From the NCBI GenBank assembly GCA_020284085.1, contig JACEVL010000800.1, positions 517,001 through 581,000 of the forward strand: a stretch of DNA of 64,000 bases, given 5' to 3'. The notes beneath the pieces were generated by a model. The model ran no database searches. It was not told the DNA's origin and saw nothing but the letters and a program-made list of their open reading frames with translations. Origin of the DNA: Aporrectodea caliginosa (Eukaryota; Annelida; Clitellata; Crassiclitellata; Lumbricidae). The translations under genes were made by a program, and so were the position numbers. Each line of letters starts with the position of its first letter. Positions within the stretch are counted from its first letter, which is position 1. Of the stretch, positions 12,901 through 24,900 are shown piece by piece.

Positions 12901-15900
12901 TTCATGTGATCATCCCATTCCACCGTATGCGCTAGTATGTCATCTACATAACTTTCTAGATTCTTTGTTCCATATAGGACCTTTCTTATCATCCTATTAT
13001 AACTTGAAGCACTGTTTATTAAGCCGAATGGCATGACTTTGAATTTAAACATTCCATTGGCGCAAATAAAAGTCGTATAATCCTGTGAGTTTTCTGCCAT
13101 TGGTATTTGCCAGTAACCTTTGCAAAAATCGAATTTACTGTATATCTTGCTCCCACTCAATTTATTAAAAACCTCTTCGTTCGACATCATGGGTTCCGGA
13201 TCAAATACTGTTATCTTGTTTAACTGTTTGTAGTTACAACAGAGTCTATTCGACCCATCTGATTTCTTCACTACTACTAGTGGTGCAGCATATGCTGATT
13301 CAGATCTCTCTATTATCCCATTGTTCAACATTAACTCTATCTCTTTATCTATTTCTTTCTGTAAATGATATGGAGTTGGGTATGCTTTTGATCGAGTTGG
13401 TTCTGTACTAGTTAACTTAATCTCATGTTCAACAAGATCTGTCTTCCCTGGTACATCAGAAAATATATCGCTATATTCTTCTAATAATCTCATCATATCT
13501 CCTTTTTGTTTTTCACTCAAGTCTGGGTTTATATCAACATCCTTATAATTCTCCTTTTGTTTACTGTTATATAACTCTAGGATCTCTTCCTCTCCATCTA
13601 TTCCTATTTCTCCATCATGTACTACCGCTGACACATAAGCAACTACTTCTGCTTCACCTGTTCTATCTTTTTCAACATTTGCTTTCTCCTCTAACATGTC
13701 TCTCCTGTCTATGTATTTCTTTAGCATGTTGATGTGGTATGTCTTAATCCTTCCATTCTTATCTTCAACTCTATAATCATACTCTCCTACTTTGTCTCGT
13801 ACGATTAATGGACCTTGCCATTGCATAAGTAGTTTGTTGTTGCTGGTCGGCAATAACAATAATACTTTATCTCCAATTTCAAGTTTCCGATTCCTTGATT
13901 TCTTATTAGAATGTCCCTTTTTATTTATTTGAGCTCGACTCATCGCTATTTTACTCACAATTCGTTGACACGTGTCACAACTCATTACAAATTGTCTCAC
14001 ATCACTTCTCATTCCTTCCCAATAAAATTCACTCGTTGTCTTATTGAGTGTGTCTCTCGCATTGTTATGTATTGTTAATGATTGACAATGTGTCATCTCC
14101 AATACTCGTTTCTTCATAGCTTCTGGAATAACTAATCTCAGTTTGTCTTCCTCTGTTGAGATCCCTTTATCATATTTATATATTAAATCATTTCTTAAGA
14201 CAAACTCCATTTTGCCTGATTGTCTTTTCTCATCAGTCTCTTGATTTGCTACTTCCCTACATCTCCTCAAACTTTCATCTCCTATTTGTAGTTTCTTTAT
14301 TTCTTCTTGTGAAACTTTAATGTCTGGCAATTTAATAATTTCCAGAGGCCAACATTTCTCAACCTTAACGCTTGACACTCGCGTTTCCATAGCAGCCGTC
14401 ATTTGCCGCTGTTTACATATATCAGTGACGTCATTCGCTGTAGTGACATCACTTTCTATGCGTAGATCTGCGTCTCTATTGCTCACTGTATGTGTGCGTA
14501 TCTCTGAGTATTTGTTTTGACCTGTGTTTGGTTCAATGTCAACCTCGTCTCTATTACACATATCACTCTTCAAATTTACTTCTACCGTTTTATCTTTTCC
14601 TAATAAATACCTTACTCCATGTATCTTCCCTATTATAACAGGTTTTACAGGATCTTCCATTACAAGGGCTTCTATTTGTCCGGTGAAATATTCTCCCTCG
14701 ATTATAACATTTGCTGTGGGAAATAACTTGGTACTTCCATCAATTAGTGTGCATAATGTTTCTTTACCCGTCAATGCTGAATTGTCTATCAGGCTTCTCT
14801 TGACAACACAACACGTAGCACCTGAATCGTATAAACACTCTGATTCTATTCCATTCAGTTTGACCCAGTGCTGTGAATTGACATTACTTGACCTATGCAG
14901 ATCATGACAATCCATATCCATGACAAAAGCACTTGTTACTTTCTCACTTGCTTCACTTGTCCTAATCTGTGGAATCCTCCAATTATCTGATTCTGATCTA
15001 CACATTACACCACATCTACCTCGACTATTCATTATCTTATGTCTGCTATTCTCAAACACTTGAATAGCTGCAGCTGTATGCTTAACATGACCTTTGAATT
15101 TATTTGGGCAGTTGTATGCCTTATGACCAGCTATTTTACAGACATAACAGACAATTCCCTTCTCATTGCTCTGTGTTCCTTCTTTGTGAAAATCTCTGTT
15201 ATTTACCCTACTCCTATTGGTTTCACCATGCCATTCATTAGCAGCTTTGAACCTATTTGTTGCATTGGTAAACTTATCCTTGGTTCTTTCTTCAAATACT
15301 TTATGTTGGTCTCTGTCAAATGTGAACCTTGGTTTTACTCTCATACTGGTATCACCATGTTTGTACCCGTGAGCTTCAATGTATGCCTCCGCATGAGTTA
15401 ACATGTCCTTGAGTTTAATCTTACCTTTCTCCTTAATAAAGATCTTCAATTCTGGTGAGCAGGTTGTGAAGAATTGTTCCTTCAATATTAAACTCTCTAA
15501 CCCTTCAAATGTTTCCTCATATCCTGCTAAGGCCATCCACTGTCTAAGGTATCTCCTCAATCTTTCCAAAAATTGAGAACAATTCTCTCCAATTTCAATT
15601 CGACTTTCTCTAAATTTTTGTCTGTAACCGCCTTCTGTCAATCTAAACCTCTTGAGCAATTGTTCTTTAAGACATTCATAATTTTGTGCCTCTCTAGAAG
15701 ATAATCTCTGGTAGACTTCTAAGGCTTTCCCTTCTAGATGTCTAGCTAGTGTTAAGGACCAAAGTTTTTGCGGAATCTCGTACGCCTCCACTGTCCTTTC
15801 AAATCTTAATAAATATGCGTCTAAGCAATCCTTGTTTTCATTAAAATTGGGAAATTTAATGTCTCTCATTCCCCTTCCATTATTTCCACTATTTCCTTCT

Positions 15901-18900
15901 TCATTATCATTTACAAACATTACATTACTGCCTCCATTTTGTTGACGATCAGCAGTCGCCCTTGCTTCAATCTCTTTGACCTTAAGCTCTATCTCAAGTT
16001 TCTTTAATTCTAATTCCATTTGTCTCTTCGCTCGTTCCTCCTCAGCTTGCCGCTTGGCTTTCTCTTCATCTATTTCCATTTGTCTCTTCGCTCGTTCCTC
16101 CTCAGCTTGCCGCTTGGCTTTCTCTTCATCTATTTCCATTTGTCTCTTCGCTCGTTCCTCCTCAGCTTGCCGCTTGGCTTTCTCTTCATCTATTTCCATT
16201 TGTCTCTTCGCTCGCTCCTCAGCTTCGTTTAGCTCGCTCATCCTCTGCTTGTCTCTTAGCTCGCTCATCCTCAGCTTGTCTCTTAGCTTCATCCTCTACT
16301 TGGCGCTTTGCCCTCTCTTCTTCTAATAACTCTCTAGCCTTTTTATCTTCTCTCTCTTTGGCTCTTTCCTCTCTCAGTTCAGCCTGACGCTCCTTCACGA
16401 AATTTTTCAGTTCCTCTGCTTCCATCCCCATCTCTTGGCCCATCTTTAACCACTGTTGGTAGTCAGTAACGGACATTTTACTTGCTTACTTTTGTTTCGG
16501 CTAAGTAATAAATTAATAGCTTTGTGCTATATAAAATTCTCGAATACTAATGACGCTCTATATGTAACCTCTTATTGATATGTACTCTATGGAATTACTA
16601 CGTCATAAATTTAATATCTAATCGCACCGTTTCGAATGTCCTACAGATGCGTACCGTTATAATTCAAATTAAACTAATCAATCTACTACTATCCTAATGC
16701 ACATTAACTAACGGTTTACTTAAGCACAATAAAGTCTCTCAAATCCTGGACTATGAGCTCCCAAAGTTGTAGCCTATAATTAATATATAGCTTTTTAGCT
16801 TAGTCGAACTTGGCTGAGAAGGCCTTACGTACGATAAGTGTTGTTGAAAATATTGACACTGGACACATGGTAGTAAATAGATTAAATTAATATTGAAAAT
16901 ATAAGTCAATTCTGTACAACAATTACAGCAAATCCTATCTACCTATAGTGGCGTATTTAATCTACAATAAATAGATTATTATGAGGCTTATCTGATTCCC
17001 CATTACAAGTGCACGTGGATCCCATGTCGAAGTTATCGTTCGTAGAAGAATTCTTGGATTGGTCTCACGTAGTCGTAGATACTCGAGGTTCAATCGCTGG
17101 TCTCGAATACGTACATCACTTCTCCGTCTTTGAAAGTCAAGGTAGCGTAGAAATATCCGAATCCACACGTAGGAAGATAGTCTCACGCTTTAAATTCCTC
17201 ACAACTAACCGTCCAATTGGCTCGCAGTTGGCTCCGAATGACGATCGCTCCCAAACAACCTCGCAACAGTAATTCCAGTTGAATGTTAGTCTTTCCAAGC
17301 TTACGCCGGAACGAATGACTTAGCAATCCCACTGTTTTACTCCGTTACACATCCACTTTCTCTCAACAGTAACTACAGCAGAATGACAGTCTTTCCTAAC
17401 TTACGCAGGAACGATTGACTTCAAATCTCGCCGTCTTACTTCATCGAATAATGTCGTGGCAACGCTTCACTACCACCGACGCTCGCAAGATTAAAGTTCG
17501 CTCGAACTCCACTTCGATCGAAACACTTTAAATCCTGGATTCACCGTGATCGCTCCTAATAAAGTCGATCCACGTATATCTCCGCAACTCAAACGATGCT
17601 GCTGTTTCCTTCCTTTCTCGGCAATTCTTTTCACCACTCTCTTCTCTTGAACTTACAACGTCTCAACTGTCATTACCGGTCTTTAACCGTCCCTGTGTTT
17701 CTATCCACCTAGCGTCATTGGTCGCTTAGCAACATAGCACATCACGTGACATTTAAATTACGTTTAAAAGCCTCTTACCTAGTCTAATATTATATTTATG
17801 TACCGCCACTACATCTTTTATATATCGCCACTGTAATTGACTAGCTTATACTAGTATTATATTAATTAATTAGTTAAACATGGCATTTGATAAGATTCTT
17901 TATTCACAGACACTTAATTTAAACAGAATCGATAGACAGGTGGTCAGGATCCAAAGGGTCAGGTAAATCAGACAGCTATGGTGGGTGGTGTTTAGGGTTG
18001 AAATGGTGAGGGGAAGAGGAGGAATACGGGTACGATTTTTGAAAAAGCAGTGTTTTCAGTTTTGAATGAAAGACCCGTGGAGAGAGAGCGAGGTGAGGTT
18101 TTAGTGAGTTTGTTGGATGGATCACATGTTTGTCGTAATATTGGCAGGAGTTTGTTCCAGAGAGGTGGTACAACTATGGCTCTGGATCGATTTGCAAATT
18201 TTAGTGATGAGTCGATGGAAGGAAAGAGGAGTGTTGGGGCAGAAGAGGAGTGGGTTTATCGGTGTGGATGGACCGTGAACAACGTGTCTAGTGCTGCCAA
18301 TGAGTGCGTTATGCAATGATGGTTTCATCGTGAGGAATACTGGAAACTTACTATAGTGTGAATTATCATGGCAATGGTTATAGACTTGATTGGTTGTCAC
18401 TTTCAGTTATATATGTTTAATTTATGCAGGGCTGTATTTTTAATGTATCGCTTGCACACGTACCGGTATCTATTGGTTCTTTAATCGGGAAAAGCCAGTG
18501 CAAACAAGTGCGCTGAAGTGGTGTGTAAACATTGCTGGTCTGTTTGTCTCCTTTAGAGCTGCATAAAGAGTGTTACAAGCTGCCAGACCCTCATCAGAGA
18601 AGCCTGATTTACACATTTAGTCTCATAGTGTTCACAGCAATAACCGGCCGATTGCTTTCATCTGCAAGATTAATTGCTCAGCATTGACACTACAAGAGCT
18701 GGTTCTTTGCAGAACTTGACAGTTACTTTAGCATGCAGTGCTCTTTTCGACTTGTGTTGATGGCTCATCATTAATTTGATTTTTTTTTATCAAAGTATGT
18801 ATATATGTATGCATATATACATGTATATTGCTTTGAGAGATTCGTAAATATGTGCTCTAAAAGCCCAGATGCATGTCTACGGCATCTGTTTAGAACCTTG

Positions 18901-21900
18901 CAAAAGCACTTCTTGCTAGAGACTGACCAAAAATGCACATCCACAATTGTTAATTGGCACATATTCGGAGTTCCTGTTGTGAATTGAACCAGAGCTGAAG
19001 AATAAAGCTGAGTGAAAAATGTTGAACCAGTGATACCATAACATGAAAATTGCTTCAGTGAAGTATTTAATGGTTTTGGATATACTGACTCTGAATGTTC
19101 TTTCATGGTAAATTTTTTTGTTCAATCAATCAATCAATCAGTCCATCAAAATTTATATAGCGTCCCTTCAAGGTCTCTACTCAGAAGCAGTCCAGACCCA
19201 GGCCAAGCAGAAGATAGCAGTTTTAAGAAGCTAATAGAATGGTGAGGGAAAGATCCAAGGGAGACAGATGGGATATGTTAGCCAGTATTTGCTCATTAAT
19301 TTCGTTTCTTTGTGTTCTGCAGTTGCTCGAAAGGAAGCAGGACATTGAGGACATCATTGCGGAAAATGCAAGAAAACTTAAGAATGAATTTGTGGACACT
19401 GTGGTATGTAATAAACTAATGACAGTACTCTTAACAATCTGATACATTATTTAACGTGAAACTACGGTAATGATAAAGGTAAACTCTGTCCTTTTTGGTG
19501 CATGACAAGGCCAGTGATGCCTATATATTTGCTGGTGTCAATTGTTAAGGTGGACAATAGGTAAGATTGTTTTGAGACAGCTATGGGGCTAGGAGCAAGG
19601 AAGGAGCAAGGAAGATGAGGAGATGATAGGGCCACATGCAACTCAGTCCCCTTTCACTCATGGGATATTCACATAATCAAGTGCCTTAAACTATGTTAGC
19701 TTTGGAATTCACTGTCACTCAAATCTGATCTTGAGACTTACATATTCCACTTACTTCAGGCTTGCAATAGCCTGACTACTTGTTTCTCTGACCAACTGGA
19801 TTATATCACTGGACTTTTCCAGCAGATTGTTATATCTGATTACAGTTTCACTTGAAGCAACCATCAATTGATTCCTTGAGCATACTTACTTACTTACCTA
19901 TTATGATAGTAGTCATTAGATTTGATTAAATAAATCCTTGTTTAAAGTGCATTGTCAGAAGAAAGAAAGCAGCATTTGGTCAGTAGGATTTAGTCGAGAT
20001 CTGATGATGATGATGATGTAGGTCATGGTGATGATCTTTCAAGTAGTAGCAAGAGTGGTATAGTCTATTCCTCCTGGTCTGTGTGGGATCAGTGTATACA
20101 TGTGTGTGCACTGTGCAGACTATACCAAACATTGTTACATGTGGCAAATTTCTGCAGGATATATGCATTTGACTGTGCAGTCTATGTGAGTGAAAATAGA
20201 GTACCATAGGTTCATCGAGGTTGTGAACGTGATATCCCAGGTTGCAGGCAACAATGTTTTGTGTAGGTGATGCCTGGACATAACCAGTGTCGTCATAACA
20301 GATTTGGGTGGCATGGTAACAGATAGCTGTTGCGTTTGTCTTTCTTCTCTTCATATGGTTTCCAATTCTGGTGCTTCACCTGCAAATTTGAATTGAATTT
20401 ATAGTTACCGGGTAGTTGTCAAGCCTCGTGATATGTAAACAAAATTTATCGAGATATTGGATTTATTCTGTCATATTTGCACTTTTACTTCAGGCACCTG
20501 TGGGGGTAGGGGGCTGCCATTGATATGAAGAACATAATAAATGTGTGACCAGTGATCACCTTAACTTACCTAAAGGTAACCATTATTGTGGTGATGGTGG
20601 TAACAGTGATGATAGCATATATGTTGTTGATTTTGGTGGTGGTTTCATTATGGTTTTATTGATAATAAATTAATTTATGATGTTACAGTAAAGTTGATGA
20701 CAGGATGTTGAAATTGTAAGTCTTTGTATTGCTTGACTTTTAATCATATTTTGATCCACTGTTCACCATAAATCACTGTTTAACGACAAATGAATGAAGT
20801 AGCATGAATGATTTGAGAGGTTCTTGGAACTTGTCATAATGAATTCATACATGTAAACTAATAGTATATATGCATACCAAGACACACACATGCCAGTGCA
20901 TACAAGCGTAATATGTACATACTGACATACATACATACATGTACATACATACATACATACATACATATATAAATTCATACACACAAGCACGCAAACTTAT
21001 GTGTATGTCTGTATATTGATTTGTGCACATGTTTAGGAACATGAATGCATGCATACATACATACATACAGAATGAATGAATGAATACATTCATATATGCC
21101 CATAAATTCATGTGTGCTTGCACGATAACATACATATATACATACACAGATGCATACATACATACAACTACATGCAAGCACGGTCTTGAAAGTTGTTCAC
21201 AGCTTGTGTGTTCTTAAAGGAATGTGTACCCACTGCTTACATTAATAGTGATGTGAGTGGCACATTCGGATAAGTGCACATTTAATGATAGGATTCTTAT
21301 TGGTTGTACTGTACTGCCAGATGACTGATATTTGTAAGTATTCTTGCTGCATTTGTGTCCGATGTATCCAGTCATTACTTGTAAAGTGTATAATACTGAT
21401 TACCTAGATATATATAATGTAAACCTCATGTCAGTGATTCTTTGGGTATCTGATCACCACTGTGCTGGTTTCACTGGACACTCTAGTGGTTCTTGGTGTT
21501 ACTTGTGATGCTCTTTTCCCTCTGTGCCAATGACAGTTATTTTCCTATCAGTGATTTTTTTTGCACTTGTTTGCTTGAATCACTTATTACTTGCATGTGG
21601 CATTCACTGTTGTAAATATCTCAATTAACCTTTTTAGCTAACTTGCATCATTTGAGTGGAATATCAATTGTGGGTCAATATATATGTATCAAGACCATTC
21701 ATTTTAGCAACTATGGCATTGTATAAGGATTTGTTAAACATGGTATTTGTATCTATCTAACTCATCTATGCAGATGCAATTTAAGAAGGCAGGCTGAGAA
21801 TTAGATTGAGTAGAGTGGTATGAAACTGTCCATACAATCAATGGGAGTCTTTTCATGAGGATGCTCCAAAACAGTAAAAAGCACGATGGCTGTAATTGAT

Positions 21901-24900
21901 GTGTGGAAACATGGCACATACATTATTTCATGAGCAGCAATGATCAATGACTCTGCTGTTTCAAGACTAGAATGCAAATTTCCCAAGGAATTCTTTCGTG
22001 GTATCAACAGGGAAGGTCCAGTCTAGATGAAAAAGAGGAAGCAGCCCATTTACTGATTTCTATATAACAATGGCTGAAGGTGGTGTCCAAACCATGCAGT
22101 CAGAGCCCATGGTTACAATCATTGTCCATTGATCCAGGAGGGAGGAAGCTAGTCCAGAGATTGACCAATGATTTCTGTGGGAATTCAGTTCCATTGGAAT
22201 ATCATCGAAAGCTTTGGTTAGACTGAGAATATGTCTCAGTAATGCCGTGTAAGTTTCTGTATATTGTGCATGTAATAGGGACAGATGCAGAGATAGGCCA
22301 ACACAATGCCTGAAAGAAACATGAAGACAATTATCAGTGCAATTATTAATTAACTGAACTTTGATGGACTGTTGCATATGTTTATTAGATGAGGTTGAAA
22401 TCCAAAGGCCAGCAGTCTCGTCATCTCCAGGAGGAAGTAGACCGCATCAAGGTCGTTCCAGTCTCTGAAACCTTCCTATCAGATATCAAGGATGCCTTTG
22501 TGATGCTCCTTCAAAGCAGGGTCAACTGGGAAAAGGATATCGAAAACACCCTGGAGAAATCTGGCGTCCAACTTACGCTTCTAAGTGATGGTCTGTTTCA
22601 AACACTTTGTTCAACCATTGTTCATCATTCTGAATGATAAGTCAATCAGAAAAATGTAATTAATTAATAAACAAGCCCTTGATCATTCGTGTAAGAAAAT
22701 CCAGCAGTCTTCAAGCATTGAGTCAAGTACTAACCCCGTAATCAAAATCAATGATTAATTTGGTCCTCGAGTCACTTTTATCAGTCTGATAGCAGAGTGA
22801 CCAGACGTCCTTGGTTATTAGATATCATCTCATGTCTGAGTTCTGTGTGCCGTTGCCTGACAAACACAAAACATGTGCATAAACATGCATGTGTTTCAGA
22901 TTTAATCTCAAGGAGCCTTCAAAACTAAGCACCTCTTCGTTCCTGGGTTCTGGGTCGATGTAGCAGACATGCATCTGTTTGGTGTTTGTTGACAGTCTTC
23001 AAACTAAGCATTTTTACAATGGGAAATGACTATATTGAGTCCCTGATTGACACCTATTAATCAATTGAAAATGAGAGCCACTCTAAGGGGCAATAAAGAG
23101 CTGGTCTAAAAGGGCAATAAAGAGCTTTCAGCAGACTTGGACTTCTTATTTATGCTACAAAAACTTTTGACAAGTGGCTCTACAGTGTCTACTGTCTACG
23201 CCCTATAACGTGAAATGGACACCTGTTTGCGTGATTTATCTTATCAGTCGTTTTATGGTTGAGAAAGGCCTTAGATTGGTTGAAACTATAGGCCATGAAA
23301 ATGCAGGACTATTGTCTATGATCTGCATGCTGAACAACAGAAATTCCTTGCAACATGCTCCAGTAGAGCACAAATTCTGATAAAATGCAGTTGGGAGCAT
23401 GGATCCAAACGTTTAGTTCAGCTTTATGAAATGACCTCATTTTAACCCAACCTCATTATTATAGGGCTGTTCCTGGTATGGCTTCGAAAGACAGTGTTAT
23501 GATGAGTCTCTGACTCTCTGATGTATATGTGCCACAGCTAGACTGTGAGCCCTTACACTAGCGGTGGGTGGTAATGTATTATGTGCATTGTGCAAAGATG
23601 GTTTCTGCTAGATCAGTGCTTCCCAAACTTTTCAGTGTCACGGACCGGCAGAATTAACTTTTCAGCATCACGGACCGGCAGGAATTTTCTCAGTGCAGGG
23701 AAACCGGTGCCAAATTTATTAATTATTTCTCTTTTTCTATCACCTAAAATAGATTCCTCAAACATGTATTAAAATTGATTTAAATGCATGTTTAGCCAAT
23801 TCTATTACTCCATTGCACTTTAACTGCTAGTCTAATAAGTGCTTTTGTTACGACGTTTAAATATATAATAGCCATTTCTTTATTCCGAGACAATTTGACC
23901 AGTTTCTTCACTCACTCTGCGGACCGGCAACTGAGGGCTCGCGGACCGGCACCGGTCCGCGGACCACCACTTTGGGAAGCACTGTGCTAGATTACTATGG
24001 TTGCATTTGTGGTTCGTTTGTGTTGCATTTGTGTACTATGTTCAGAGGTGTTTTCTGCTGCAAATGATGGCGGCATTTGTAGTTGAGTCGAAAGATTCTT
24101 CAAACTCTGGGATTGTGTGCTTCTAGGCAGTTTGTATTTAGAGGCATGCCAATAAGCATGTTACCTATCGATTTGCTGATGGACTTGGGACATTTATATG
24201 CCTCTGTTGGACCTTTGCTGTGGAATGACCTCCCTGCTTTAACTCGTGCTGTGATGTTATCTGGGGGCACCACTGTTTCTGCTCGTTCTCTTAAAACTTT
24301 TCTTTTTTCGAGGGGCCCTTCGCACTGGAAGCGCCTCTGATTAGGTTGTACTGCGAGAGGCGCTTTATAAGTCCGTAAATAGAATAGAATTTATGTTTAG
24401 ATTTTATATATCTAGTTTTGTATGGATGTTAGCTGGATGCATAGGTGCCGTTAATGAGATCACTTGACAAGTTGTGTTTCTAGTATATTGCAATACAGTT
24501 TGAGGGGTGTTGCTTTGTGCTTAACGCATGGCTGTGCCATGTATCCCAATCCCTATTAACATGCAAGTCATAGTCATGTTAACCTGTAATGCTGGAACTT
24601 GTTGTTGAGTGCTACATTGTAGAATGTTTTAAAATCAGTACACTGCATCTCTAAATCTCTTGTAGGTAGTAGTGCTGAAGATTGTACTCTGCAGTTTGTT
24701 ATTATCTCTTTACTTCTCTGTAACAGTGCCTGGCAAATGCATCACTGATTTGCACTCCAAGCTGCAAGAGGCATTGGCAGAGGGGTCAGATCTTAAGAAG
24801 AGGTTGCAGGAGGCTAAGAATCGATACAAAGACCAACTCGACGCAGCACTCAGTCGGCTGCGAACTGATCTCGAGATCAATCATAAAGATGAAATTGAAA

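Larger units (their letters stand above)
10809..17897 (-). mobile_element. Gmr1-like LTR retrotransposon (gag-PR-INT-RT-RH order)
   Basis: A complete element on the minus strand, with 1.1-kb LTRs and one long gag-pol frame inside FHAD1-like intron 9. Integrase motifs lie upstream of reverse transcriptase, the arrangement known from Gmr1-like Ty3/gypsy elements of deuterostomes. The inner LTR ends show TGTAGC...GCTACA. A primer-binding-type site starting TGGGAGC follows the 5' LTR, and a purine tract (AAGAGGGGG) lies just before the 3' LTR. The outer ends are both shortened. The integrase catalytic core is absent and gag has a frameshift, so this copy is unlikely to move by itself. LTR copies differ at only a few positions, so it is young. 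Confidence 0.85.

Noticed and set aside
16021..16214. CRISPR-like repeat array
   Set aside because: Units are directly adjacent with no spacers, are coding, and the genome is animal.
15976..16326. Plus-strand frames over the gag repeat
   Set aside because: Mirror frames of the 60-bp coding repeat on the opposite strand; Ser/Leu-rich with no domain.
10809..17897. Exact 5-bp target duplication AGATT for the Gmr1-like element
   Set aside because: AGATT is at both outer edges, but it is also part of the LTR at the left copy's inner side, so it cannot be told from LTR sequence.
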